A stretch of 64,000 nt of DNA from Neisseriaceae bacterium CLB008. Its GTDB lineage: Bacteria; Pseudomonadota; Gammaproteobacteria; Burkholderiales; Neisseriaceae. Below, piece by piece: positions 42,655 through 51,468 of the stretch (its first letter is position 1; each line of letters opens with the position of its first letter). The stretch covers positions 1,789,380 to 1,853,379 of the forward strand of contig CP166133.1 of the NCBI GenBank assembly GCA_041228285.1. Reading direction: 5' to 3'. The notes below the pieces were generated by a model. It was not told the DNA's origin. It saw nothing but the letters and a program-made list of their open reading frames with translations, and did not search any database. Made by a program: the position numbers and the translations under genes.

Positions 42655-42728
42655 AACAAAAAAAGCCCACTGCATGGGCAGTAGGCTTATTGTTCCGTAC
42701 TCTTCAAGTGGTAAATCGTGGCGTTCCC
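42655..42728 (-). repeat. Conserved ~70-bp element with terminator, copy 3
   Basis: As copy 1. GGGAACGCCACGATTTACC begins about ten bases after the protease stop. Confidence 0.9.
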
Positions 42729-42738
42729 CACACTACTT

Positions 42739-43629
42739 TTACTTAATAATGTGATCTAACACTGGCACAAACGGCAGGTCTGACGCCACACGCCGGCGGT
42801 CCCGTTCCGTGGCAACCAAGAATTCACGGCTATCCAAGGAATCCATGGCCACTGCCGTCTGGGCCAACCAGTTGTCACTAGGCGACACACTGAGACGCAT
42901 CATCGGTTCATAAGCAATTTGAGCCTGCTCAAGCTCAAACTTAGCATTTTGCAAATCCCATTTAGCTTCATCATATTTGGCTGTTACGCTTTCCAAATCA
43001 TTTAACAGCTGGGCCTGAATCATATCGCCAGCATCTACCCGCTCTTGCAGTTGCTGATGCTTGCTCACGACAGAGTCCAGAATGACCTGACGCTCAATCA
43101 TGCGTTCTTGCATCAACAAGCTGCTCTGCCGAGACGTCAGCCGTTCAAAATCGAAAGCAATATCGGCCGAATCCATTACATAGCCACGATTGCCATTAAA
43201 ATTAGGCATTCGCACATAGTCAAACCCTAAAAAACCTATTGGATTTTGCTCATTTGGCACCACCACACTCGAGAAGCCCCCAAGCTTGCTGCAATACCAA
43301 CTATAGGCGGCGCGACCCAGATCGTTATCGGCAAACTCAGCCATGTGCTCGATAGTGCCATCCTCATAGGCCTTTAAATAAGTAGTCTTGAAGGCTGGAT
43401 CAATCGACACCATTTTTCCGTTTTTAAAGCCGACCTCTGAGGGCAGCAAGCCAAACTCTTCTCGAGTGCCGTGACCAAGATAGCCGACCATGTCACCAGA
43501 CTCAACCAGCTCTTGGGTTTTGGGCGAGTTGATAACCTGAGCGATACGTGACGCATTAAAATTCCGCGGCTGGCCAATGTATTTGCGGCCACGCTCTAAA
43601 ACATTGTATTTAATTAAAGCTGTTTTCAT
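42739..43629 (-). CDS. Prohead protease with C-terminal scaffold-like part
   Basis: 296 residues. The first 160 have the protease layout: GDMVGYLGHGTREEFG, then KTTYLKAYEDGTIEHMAEFADNDLGRAAYSWYCSKLGGFSSVVVPNEQN, where GGFSS is the likely nucleophile segment. Residues about 170-240 form a coiled coil (QQLQERVDAGDMIQAQLLNDLESVTAKYDEAKWDLQNAKFELEQAQ), as in protease-scaffold fusions. It follows portal by six bases. Confidence 0.72.
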   Translation of the reverse strand: MKTALIKYNVLERGRKYIGQPRNFNASRIAQVINSPKTQELVESGDMVGYLGHGTREEFGLLPSEVGFKNGKMVSIDPAFKTTYLKAYEDGTIEHMAEFADNDLGRAAYSWYCSKLGGFSSVVVPNEQNPIGFLGFDYVRMPNFNGNRGYVMDSADIAFDFERLTSRQSSLLMQERMIERQVILDSVVSKHQQLQERVDAGDMIQAQLLNDLESVTAKYDEAKWDLQNAKFELEQAQIAYEPMMRLSVSPSDNWLAQTAVAMDSLDSREFLVATERDRRRVASDLPFVPVLDHIIK

Positions 43630-43635
43630 TGTTTC

Positions 43636-45141
43636 CTACTCCATCATCTGATTATTTTGGTTTGGCTGCATCAGGCCACCCTTAACATATAGCTCGGCAT
43701 ACTCTTGGTCATAGCCCAAATCCTTACGTAAGAACTGGATCGCCGCCTCTTCAGAGAAACCCACTTCTTTTAGCTGCTGAAACACCTGCAGCATGGTTGA
43801 GGACGCCACGGCCTTACGCTCTTTCGTCTCTTGGATTTCACGTTCCAAGGCAGTCTGGGCACCGACAAAGTTAATCTCAAACGGCCGCTCACCCTTCTTG
43901 AACACCCCACCATATTTATGCTGGCAATGCACATCAATGATGTCGTTAATCAAATTAGTGAGCCCTTGGCGAATCAATATGGCCCGCTGGGCGCCCTGGG
44001 CCGACACCCTGAAAAAGCCGCCATCGCCCAAGCCACCGGATAAAATATCCGCGAACCCAAGCATGGACAGGTCTTGGCCAAGCGACGCAGCCAGCATTTT
44101 GGCGTACAGCATCACGTCATCGATGTTGTAGCTATTGGCATTGGTGGCGCCAACCGAGCCGCCTTGGTCCACAGCCACAAGCTGTTTCTCATTAAAAATG
44201 GGCACGATATGGGTAATTTTTTCGACAATCGGCTCGCGTTTTTTAATGGCTTCAGTGGCACGGTCTTTGGAGGCTTTCAGAACACCGGTGATCGCATTAA
44301 AGAAGTCTTTTTGCTGCCGCGCCGTCATGTCTTCCATGTTCAGGCCCAGAATATTTTCCCGAATAGAGTCTAAAATACGGCTAGAGTTAAGGCCCACCAA
44401 GGCATTTTGCAGCATGAAGAATGGCCGCTCTGCGTCTTCACAAAAGCTGCCGCCAATCGTCGCTGGCAATGGCAAATGGTTGGCAGGATCATCGTCCAAG
44501 ATATTGCTTTGCCAGTGGTTATGCAGCATTCGCAACTGAGGCACAAAACCCATACGTGGCATTTTTAGCCGTGCAATCTGCATGTTTGTCATCGGCACTG
44601 GCCGCTTGGCGTCAATACTCAGGTGGTAGCCAGCATTCACCCCCGCAATTTCAAAAGGCTGCACCAGCGGCGGCAACAAAAAGTCCGACACCTCAATCTG
44701 AGTGATGCCTACTTTAGCCTTGCCATACAGCCTGGCATAAGAATCGCCGTAGCCCGCCGCCCAGTACGCCAGCTGGTAGGCACAGCGGTTAATCATCGGC
44801 AGCAGGACCTTCTGGATGTCCTCTACGACCTTTTTCTCATTGCTTAATAGGTTGGGTCGCTCTTCAATAAAAACGACCTCGCTCGTCGTTTCGTTAGCGC
44901 CCAGAGACTGAGTGATATGCAGCTTCAGTGCTGTCGAAATGATCGGATCACCAATCATGTATGAATAGATCTGGTATATCGCCATTCGTGAGCGCGCCGG
45001 CGTTTCCTGAGATGATAGCATTTGGCTAATCGTCACCGTATCCATCTGCGAACCTGTTCGATACCCAGCCTGCTCTAATTCAGGCGCGGTCGAATACTCA
45101 AAAGGCTCACCATCCATGCCCACAATCGTTGTTTTCTTCAT
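43636..45141 (-). CDS. Portal protein
   Basis: 501 residues. SRMAIYQIYSYMIGDPIISTALKLHITQSLGANETTSEVVFIEERP and AYQLAYWAAGYGDSYARLYGKAKVGITQIEVSDFLLPPLVQPFE fit the portal stem and wing regions. FFRVSAQGAQRAILIRQGLTNLINDIIDVHCQHKYG near the C-terminus is typical. It forms the twelve-fold gateway of the capsid. It is followed by the protease, as usual, but is about 14 kb from the capsid gene. A hairpin with GGGAACC arms lies just upstream. Confidence 0.78.
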   Translation of the reverse strand: MKKTTIVGMDGEPFEYSTAPELEQAGYRTGSQMDTVTISQMLSSQETPARSRMAIYQIYSYMIGDPIISTALKLHITQSLGANETTSEVVFIEERPNLLSNEKKVVEDIQKVLLPMINRCAYQLAYWAAGYGDSYARLYGKAKVGITQIEVSDFLLPPLVQPFEIAGVNAGYHLSIDAKRPVPMTNMQIARLKMPRMGFVPQLRMLHNHWQSNILDDDPANHLPLPATIGGSFCEDAERPFFMLQNALVGLNSSRILDSIRENILGLNMEDMTARQQKDFFNAITGVLKASKDRATEAIKKREPIVEKITHIVPIFNEKQLVAVDQGGSVGATNANSYNIDDVMLYAKMLAASLGQDLSMLGFADILSGGLGDGGFFRVSAQGAQRAILIRQGLTNLINDIIDVHCQHKYGGVFKKGERPFEINFVGAQTALEREIQETKERKAVASSTMLQVFQQLKEVGFSEEAAIQFLRKDLGYDQEYAELYVKGGLMQPNQNNQMME

Positions 45142-45180
45142 GTGAAATAACCCAAATTAATTGGGTTTATTATGAACAAA

Positions 45181-45212
45181 AGGGAACCCCAATTTACTTG
45201 TGGTTCCCTTTA
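45181..45212 (-). terminator. Hairpin terminator carrying GGGAAC arms
   Basis: AAAGGGAACC and GGTTCCCTTT pair around the loop (45179-45210), followed on the minus strand by TTTG. The GGGAAC motif is within the arm. It ends the membrane-protein pair upstream of the portal gene. Confidence 0.75.
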
Positions 45213-45228
45213 TATAGAGACGTCAGTG

Positions 45229-45675
45229 CTATACTTTTTTATTGCCATCATCAACTGATAGTTTCACCACAGCTGCCCGCCATTTTTGCAGTAGCTCACT
45301 ACCGGCAGCGCCGCTGATACAGACAATGACCAGCTGTAAAAAATTATCTTCAATTTGCCATCTGCTGGATGCCTCAGTCGCAAAAAACGTGACTGTCGCC
45401 ACAAATGAGCTGATCACCAGGTTATAAACCCACAACTTTTTAGTGCTGGTGACGTAATTCTTTTGGCTGCTCAATGTAAAACAAATTTGAGCGACGCCAC
45501 CAAAGATGCCACCAATCAGGTTAAAGCCATAATCAATCAAAACATCACCACTCATCAGAGCTTCGTTTAGGCTTTGGGCTCTGGCCAAGCTGGGTGCCGC
45601 AAATAAAGCATAAACCAAGGCAAGGCTAATATAGGACAACCAACGAAATTGGTTTTCTTTTAATCGATGCAACAT
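45229..45675 (-). CDS. Phage membrane protein, holin-like
   Basis: 148 residues with an N-terminal hydrophobic segment ending SLARA and three more hydrophobic helices (about 45-70, 80-100, 112-132), the last followed by a basic tail. The layout is that of a phage holin of the LydA type (class with three or more helices), but I recognise no exact family. It overlaps the gene at 45660 by 16 bases. The endolysin lies 16 kb away, so the role is uncertain. Confidence 0.55.
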   Translation of the reverse strand: MLHRLKENQFRWLSYISLALVYALFAAPSLARAQSLNEALMSGDVLIDYGFNLIGGIFGGVAQICFTLSSQKNYVTSTKKLWVYNLVISSFVATVTFFATEASSRWQIEDNFLQLVIVCISGAAGSELLQKWRAAVVKLSVDDGNKKV

Positions 45676-46151
45676 ACGTCATCCTTGTGTCTATTTGCTT
45701 GGTTGACGACAACGCTTTCGTGATACCAAAAGATTGCCCCGATGACGCTTAAAAGCCCCGTAAATATTGACAGCTCCTGCCACCCTAAAATACTCAAGCG
45801 ATTATCAATTACCTGGTAACAAAGCCCTAAATAGCAAACAACTGATGGGGCATAACCCCATGGCCGCAATTTATTGCCCAGTGCACATAGCTTTTCCATG
45901 ATGCGCCGGTGGCGCCCTAAAATGTTGTACGTGCCAATGACGACATCGAGTAAGAAAATAACCGATGACACAAACAGCACTTTCAACGAGACCTTTACAA
46001 CCAAGCCTTGAGTGACTAATTGACTGAGCGCGCTATCACTCAAAAACACACCAGCAATGACGGTATACATGGCCAGCAAGCCATACGCTGCCCTCATCAA
46101 AAATAAACTCATGCTCAGCTGGTCTCTGAAACGCTTTTTACGATTCAACAT
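45660..46151 (-). CDS. Phage membrane protein, possible antiholin
   Basis: 163 residues with four hydrophobic helices (about 15-38, 45-70, 100-120, 125-145). The pairing of two overlapping small membrane genes resembles holin/antiholin systems such as LydA/LydB, but no motif decides it. Upstream is the divergent GT25 gene. Confidence 0.5.
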   Translation of the reverse strand: MLNRKKRFRDQLSMSLFLMRAAYGLLAMYTVIAGVFLSDSALSQLVTQGLVVKVSLKVLFVSSVIFLLDVVIGTYNILGRHRRIMEKLCALGNKLRPWGYAPSVVCYLGLCYQVIDNRLSILGWQELSIFTGLLSVIGAIFWYHESVVVNQANRHKDDVCCID

Positions 46152-46267
46152 GTGGTGCCCTTAATAAAATTTGAACTGATGCTAGAAATTATAAAAGGGC
46201 ACAACCCTCACGATTGGTAGTGTTCTCTAATTACGTATGACAAAAAGCAATCTAAAGCTGGCCAGTG

Positions 46268-46282
46268 TGATGCTATAATCCT
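46268..46282 (+). promoter_or_regulatory. Extended -10 promoter of the GT25 gene
   Basis: TGCTATAAT (46271-46279) is a consensus extended -10 element about 30 bases before the ATG. No ribosome site is evident, so the messenger may have a short leader. Confidence 0.65.
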
Positions 46283-46309
46283 GCATCAATAATTTAACTA
46301 TAAACTTAA

Positions 46310-47065
46310 ATGAAAATCTTCATCATCAACCTTGAGCACCAAACAGAAAAACGCCAGTTCATGCAGGAACAGTTAGACCGCCTTGGTCTTGAGGCTGAGT
46401 TTATTGCTGCTGTTAATGGGAAGTCCATGTCTGCTGATCAATTAAGAGAGGCTGTGTATAATTACGACGACTGCTGCTTAACTGCTGGTGAAGTGGGCTG
46501 TTCTCTAAGCCATATTTCTATTTATAAAAAAATGGTTTCTGAAAATATTAAACACGCCCTAATTCTTGAGGATGATGCACTTCTAAGCGATGACCTTCCT
46601 AACGTACTTACTTCTCTAGAACTAAAAGGTATCAATCACAAGCCTCATGTTTACCTACTTACTTCGCCACAATGCTACAACGAATTAAATCCTACTCAAA
46701 TTTACGGTAACTACCAGTCTTTTGAACTCTTAGATGCGTGGAATGCTCATGGCTATGTAATGAATATCAAGGCCGCTTCAAAAATGGCTAAAGCTCTTAG
46801 CCCTATATTCCTAGTAGCTGATCACTGGAAACACTTTAAGCATGCTGGCTACACAAATATTAGTTGTATAATTCCCGCGCTTGTTTCTGACCATGACCCT
46901 GACAAAATAAAATCCGACTTAGAAGCAGACCGGTCTCTAGTGGAGCAAAAAAGGGATGACCATTATCAAGCCATAGCCAAAAATAGCATCCCTTTTTATC
47001 AGTACCTTAATTACCACCTTAAACGCATTATCAAGAAACCTATAACCAAAAAAAAATGGCTTTAA
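46310..47065 (+). CDS. Glycosyltransferase family 25 (LPS/LOS-modifying)
   Basis: 251 residues. N-terminal IFIINLEHQTEKRQFMQEQLDRLGLEAEFIAAVNGKSMS and EVGCSLSHISIYKKMVSENIKHALILEDDALL are the GT25 signature, with the DDD-type metal motif (EDDALL). GT25 enzymes add sugars, usually galactose, to lipooligosaccharide. A lone, opposite-strand gene with its own promoter and terminator in a phage tail region suggests receptor modification by the prophage. Confidence 0.9.
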   Translation: MKIFIINLEHQTEKRQFMQEQLDRLGLEAEFIAAVNGKSMSADQLREAVYNYDDCCLTAGEVGCSLSHISIYKKMVSENIKHALILEDDALLSDDLPNVLTSLELKGINHKPHVYLLTSPQCYNELNPTQIYGNYQSFELLDAWNAHGYVMNIKAASKMAKALSPIFLVADHWKHFKHAGYTNISCIIPALVSDHDPDKIKSDLEADRSLVEQKRDDHYQAIAKNSIPFYQYLNYHLKRIIKKPITKKKWL

Positions 47066-47076
47066 CTCTTTGCCGT

Positions 47077-47114
47077 AAGTCCCCGCCGTTTTAATGGATG
47101 GGGACATTTTTAAT
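47077..47114 (+). terminator. Terminator of the GT25 gene
   Basis: GTCCCC...GGGGAC stem followed by ATTTTTAAT, 15 bases after the stop. Confidence 0.75.
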
Positions 47115-47523
47115 CCAGCTTGGGGATTTCTTCTGGATGTTCCCATCGATTTAACGCAATCCGAAAACGCTTTAGATCTTTAAGTCGTTCAACCTCTTCT
47201 GGCGTAGCCTCATCTAAATCAACAGCATCCTGTAATGGCAAAATATCTCGATCGCACTCAGCACGAAGAGTTGCCACTCTTTGAAGAGCTAAGTCCTTGT
47301 CACTATCAGCCAACTCTTCATCTAGCCTAACTTTTGCGGACTTGCTAATTTCCCATTGCATGGTATTAACATTAAATTTATGGTATTTGCTTGGGTACTG
47401 CTGATATGCCAAAAATTGATCCTTAGTCATCTCGATCATATCATCTGTAATCAACATATCTTGAGAGCCGTCTGACTCAAATCCAAATACCTCGGTTGTC
47501 TCTACATTAATAAAATGTTTCAT
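47110..47523 (-). CDS. Tail-fibre assembly protein
   Basis: 137 residues immediately after the fibre gene. MTKDQFLAYQQYPSKYHKFNVNTMQWEISKSAKVRLDEELADSDKDLALQRVATLRAECDRDILPLQDAVDLDEATPEEVERLKDLKRFRIALNRWE matches the tail-fibre assembly/chaperone family (Caudo_TAP): N-terminal WE segment, then helices with LQDAVDLxxAT and a final RIALNRW. It helps the fibre fold. Confidence 0.85.
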   Translation of the reverse strand: MKHFINVETTEVFGFESDGSQDMLITDDMIEMTKDQFLAYQQYPSKYHKFNVNTMQWEISKSAKVRLDEELADSDKDLALQRVATLRAECDRDILPLQDAVDLDEATPEEVERLKDLKRFRIALNRWEHPEEIPKLD

Positions 47524-50500
47524 GATCTCAATTCCCCCCAGCTTTTAATACCGTTCGCGTTCGATTGTTTATGTACCGAATAGGTCACTCCTGCTGGAAC
47601 CACGAAACTGATGCTTAACCACTCATTCCCATCTTGTATTGGGAATGATACCCCACCAATGTTATATGACCCGGTATTGAAGTCACCACTAACTGTTACC
47701 ATTATTGGTTGTCCTGTCGTATTTGTATAAGTCACACCAAGGGATCTACTTTCTGTTACGTTTTGCCATTTTTGCCCAACACCAAGCAGATCATTCGTTA
47801 ATGCGACGGTGCCCGTTTTCTTAGGAAAACTATTTACAAACTGCCCAGCAGAATTCCCATCTTTTCTAACTTGAATAATGGCCGCAGTGCCATTTTGATT
47901 AGAAAACTGGATGCGAGACCCGACCGCTGTGGCGGCCATTGAGGGGATATCAATGCAAAAACTGCCCCAATTTGCATTCACATACATAGATGTTTGTGAC
48001 GTGATGCCTTGGAAAAGAGCATACCCATTCGGGGCGAATTCAAATACCGACTGATCCCCTGTCACGTAGTCCTCTTTGCGTGCCTTTAATGACATCACGC
48101 CACGGCTATCTGCTTCAAACCACCATCTACGACCCAAAGTATCCTCACCGACAGCTATATTCTGAAGCTGGAGGCTAGTAAAATTACTATTGCTTGATCC
48201 ATTCTCGTTAGTAACGGTTATTCCACTAGGTACGATGCATCCGCCACCGGTTGGCAGCCCGAGTACAGTTAAATCAGGAACAACCAGCGGCCCCGTCATT
48301 ATGCCGCCAGCCTTCATCAACGCCGCATTGGCCACGGCCAAGATCGCTTCATTTAATGCTTTGCCCTGAGCCGCTGTGAGGGCTTGGGCGGTACTGGTCC
48401 CTGTCAGTGTATTGTTGAGCTGCACGATGCCTGCGGCAGCCGTAGTGGCCTTGGTGATCGCGTGGGTGTGCCCTGTCACGGTTACTGAATTGGTTGAGAC
48501 GCTGGTAATGTTACCTGGCAGGCCTAATGTCACCGTAACATCACCCGTTAAGGCGCCCCCGCCAGTTAAACCGTTACCAGCGACCACCTTGGTTTGCTTA
48601 GGAGCAGCATTATTGGCCACCATGCCCACAGCCCCCAGCGCCCACTCGGATGCAACCTTGTCTTTTGCCGTGCCATCGGTTTTATGAGAAATATCGCTGT
48701 CGTTTAAATACTTGTCCCACTTACTCCACGCACCGTTATAGCAACCACGTGAATAAATCCGACCAGAGTTGTAAACCATGTATAGCTGGCTGACGATTGA
48801 GGTGTTGGGGCTTGCTAAAACAATTAAGGTACCGGCCAACGTTAGGGGGTAATTGAGCTCTGGTTTGGCCTGAACGTTAGCCGTTTGCATGTAGAAGCCC
48901 ATGGACTTAAGGTCATTTAGGTCTGTCCCTGATGTACCCAGTGGAGTGGTTTTCATGTTACGAATGTCGGCCCAATCTACGCCATCAAGGCGAACCCAGA
49001 CTGGAAGAGCACCATTATTAATGGTGCCACAATAGCTCCGCGGAACCTCAGATCGATACGACGTTATAAAAACAAGGCCGTCTTTATCCGAGGCTCTCTT
49101 AAACCATATATGCCATATAGTACCGTCAGAGGTCTCACTTTTTGGTTTGCTTGCCTGAGTAAGCTTAGCCATAACGTCGTCGCCGTCTGCATATAAATCT
49201 AAGATATTTAACATCGGCCACGAAGAAGATCCACCAGTTGCCTTGGTAAAATCCTTTGCTTTAATAATCTGATCTGGCTTTTGCCAAACACCATTATTTT
49301 TTAGAATTTCATAGGATTTGCATGAACCTGTGGCATATGTCCATACCATTTTGCTATATTTATCATTACTACTTGAGTGGTGCGTTACCTCCACATATGC
49401 CGCAGTTCTCCCCTCTGGGGTCATGGGAAGGAATGTAGCGTCCGAATCCAAGCAGTAATATTTACCATTCGCTGGATTACCAAATAAGTAAGCTAAAGTC
49501 TGTAATTTAGTAGCACTGTAACCCTGGTTGTCCAAAATATCATTCACCACCTTCACGGCTGTACCAGACGCAATATTGGTATTAGTGCCCTTAGATGGAT
49601 CAGTAATCAGCTCTGGAAGGCCTCGGATGGCACTCCAATCACTACCAGTCACTTCGGCCCAGCCCTGTAGCTTGCCAGCCACAACGTTGCCCTGCCACTT
49701 GCGAGGATTCTTCGCACTGTATTCCGACAGCTCAATCAAATAGGCATTGTCAGTGTAATTACGGCGATTCACATAGAAAAAGATGGCATTGGTAAGAGGG
49801 CCATCAGTCAACCGACTCAAAGCTGAAGCCTCTTTAATGCTTAAAATAGATACCGCTGTTGAGTAATAAGTGACCTTAGACGTCCACACCTCATCCTTAA
49901 TCACTTGAGCAATATTATTGGCCAACGTGCTTAAGGCAAACTCCGTGGCCACCATGCGCTTACTGGTGCCATTGATGACGTTAGACAGGTGCTTCTCAGT
50001 CAGGAACTCTAGCCAAGGGCTGGCAACTGATTTAAATATGGTCTGGCCATAAAAGCGATTATTGGAATTGGCCCCAGCAAAATTAAGCCCATGACTAGCA
50101 CTCCACTGCGAGTGAATCATAGCGTCACCACTTTGAAGGCCAGGCCAGCCATCTTTGACACTAGATGTCGCGGCATAAAATCCTGACATAATGGCCTCGG
50201 CCACTGAGTTCATTTTTTTACCATCACCCGCAATACCCGAATCATTCAGCCGGCGTGTCACGTCCCCCACTGCCAGCTCACTGGCCACAAGGTCTTTGGC
50301 GGTACCATCCACTTTATGAGAAATATTCGCCTTCTTGAAATACTGCGGGTGGGCTTCTGGATCATCAATGTGGTGCTCTAAAGCGGTCAAAGCCAAGTCT
50401 TGGCTATTGTTCTCAATGATCGTCACGGTGTTCGCATCAAAGGTATCGAACGTTAAGTTCCACGACAACACGGTGCGCTTAGAGGGGTTCACAAAGTCGA

Positions 50501-50813
50501 TCACACCACCATCTTTTCGCTTGATGGTACAGAACACCACGCCAGAAACCCCATCAATCAGGTTCACCTGGTCAATGCTGTACTCTTGGTCCTTTGAAAA
50601 AATGTTGATGCGAATGCGAATTTGCTGGGGCCCAATCACGGTGCCAATCGTGTTAAACGTGCCCATGGTTTTGCCCTTCGACAAGACGACCGCCTTCGTA
50701 ATTTCAACCCTAAAGCCATTTTTATCCTTAGGGTTATTGAGCGCGGCGACATACCCGCCATCGGTAATTTTAACTACTAATTTTTCTTCTGGTTTTTCGT
50801 TTTTGCTCATCAT
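47520..50813 (-). CDS. Tail fibre protein
   Basis: 1097 residues. The first 160 are a DUF3751-type tail-collar N-terminus (ITKAVVLSKGKTMGTF..., HHIDDPEAHPQYFKKANISHK). Motif repeats GTAKDLVASELAV (about 170), GTSKRMVATEFAL (about 280) and GTAKDKVASEWAL (about 700), with GTSTAQALTAAQGKALNE near 835, are the fibre-2-type repeats. The region about 700-800 and the C-terminal 250 are beta-rich, as in receptor-binding domains. Start at the first of two ATGs. It joins the baseplate genes upstream and the assembly gene downstream. Confidence 0.9.
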   Translation of the reverse strand: MMSKNEKPEEKLVVKITDGGYVAALNNPKDKNGFRVEITKAVVLSKGKTMGTFNTIGTVIGPQQIRIRINIFSKDQEYSIDQVNLIDGVSGVVFCTIKRKDGGVIDFVNPSKRTVLSWNLTFDTFDANTVTIIENNSQDLALTALEHHIDDPEAHPQYFKKANISHKVDGTAKDLVASELAVGDVTRRLNDSGIAGDGKKMNSVAEAIMSGFYAATSSVKDGWPGLQSGDAMIHSQWSASHGLNFAGANSNNRFYGQTIFKSVASPWLEFLTEKHLSNVINGTSKRMVATEFALSTLANNIAQVIKDEVWTSKVTYYSTAVSILSIKEASALSRLTDGPLTNAIFFYVNRRNYTDNAYLIELSEYSAKNPRKWQGNVVAGKLQGWAEVTGSDWSAIRGLPELITDPSKGTNTNIASGTAVKVVNDILDNQGYSATKLQTLAYLFGNPANGKYYCLDSDATFLPMTPEGRTAAYVEVTHHSSSNDKYSKMVWTYATGSCKSYEILKNNGVWQKPDQIIKAKDFTKATGGSSSWPMLNILDLYADGDDVMAKLTQASKPKSETSDGTIWHIWFKRASDKDGLVFITSYRSEVPRSYCGTINNGALPVWVRLDGVDWADIRNMKTTPLGTSGTDLNDLKSMGFYMQTANVQAKPELNYPLTLAGTLIVLASPNTSIVSQLYMVYNSGRIYSRGCYNGAWSKWDKYLNDSDISHKTDGTAKDKVASEWALGAVGMVANNAAPKQTKVVAGNGLTGGGALTGDVTVTLGLPGNITSVSTNSVTVTGHTHAITKATTAAAGIVQLNNTLTGTSTAQALTAAQGKALNEAILAVANAALMKAGGIMTGPLVVPDLTVLGLPTGGGCIVPSGITVTNENGSSNSNFTSLQLQNIAVGEDTLGRRWWFEADSRGVMSLKARKEDYVTGDQSVFEFAPNGYALFQGITSQTSMYVNANWGSFCIDIPSMAATAVGSRIQFSNQNGTAAIIQVRKDGNSAGQFVNSFPKKTGTVALTNDLLGVGQKWQNVTESRSLGVTYTNTTGQPIMVTVSGDFNTGSYNIGGVSFPIQDGNEWLSISFVVPAGVTYSVHKQSNANGIKSWGELRS

Positions 50814-50842
50814 GGCAACCTAAAATAAATGTAAATCCATCG

Positions 50843-51466
50843 TTACGGCTCAGTCGAGCCATACGCAAAATTAATTGAGCTCACCGGCGCACTAAATCCA
50901 AAGGCAATCGTTGTATCAAAGCCAATGCTTCTAAAAATATCGGTGATAAAAAGTCGTGCAGGCAAAGTGCTGTCTAGATTTCGAGCAATGTCAGCAGGAA
51001 ACTCTGTCACTTCTTCAGACAATACTAACTGGAGCCGAGAGGTCAGAAAGTAGTCGTTCGCATTAAGACCCGCTCCCTCAATTTCGGCTAAGGTCTTCAG
51101 CTCTGATGGGTAAACCCCACCCTTTTTTTGCCATAGCTGATTGATCTCAAAATCACTGCCCCAGGTCACGGTAAGAAAGGTTTTTAGAAACCCAAGCCCC
51201 CTTTTCCCATTGCGGTATTTGTAGGCCAACAACAGGTATCGAAGCGATTCGCTAGACAGCACGCTGGAATTAAAATTACCAATGCCGTCATGAATCAACG
51301 CCTTGGTTTGAATGTTGCTGGTCCCAAGAAAAGGCGCACCGGTGACGTTGACGTCGCGGGCACGCGGCTCAAGGTGCTTCTGGTACAGCAGGATCATCAA
51401 GTTTTTCAACTCTTCTTCTAGCTGGTCATGTGAGTGAGAGTGCGCCAGTGGCAATAACGCTTTCAT
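50843..51466 (-). CDS. Baseplate protein (gpI/gp48-like)
   Basis: 207 residues from the ATG at 51466, two bases after the stop of the gpJ-like gene. SSESLRYLLLAYKYRNGKRGLGFLKTFLTVTWGSDFEINQLWQKKGGVYPSELKTLAEIE and YFLTSRLQLVLSE are typical of the gpI/DUF2313-type baseplate family that links wedge to fibre. The position between gpJ-like and fibre genes agrees. Confidence 0.68.
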   Translation of the reverse strand: MKALLPLAHSHSHDQLEEELKNLMILLYQKHLEPRARDVNVTGAPFLGTSNIQTKALIHDGIGNFNSSVLSSESLRYLLLAYKYRNGKRGLGFLKTFLTVTWGSDFEINQLWQKKGGVYPSELKTLAEIEGAGLNANDYFLTSRLQLVLSEEVTEFPADIARNLDSTLPARLFITDIFRSIGFDTTIAFGFSAPVSSINFAYGSTEP

Positions 51467-51468
51467 GG

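Noticed and set aside
44135..44539. Plus-strand frame of 134 codons opposite the portal gene
   Set aside because: Arises from the strong codon bias of the portal gene; no start signal.
48376..48687. Plus-strand frame of 103 codons opposite the fibre gene
   Set aside because: Shadow of the fibre repeat region.
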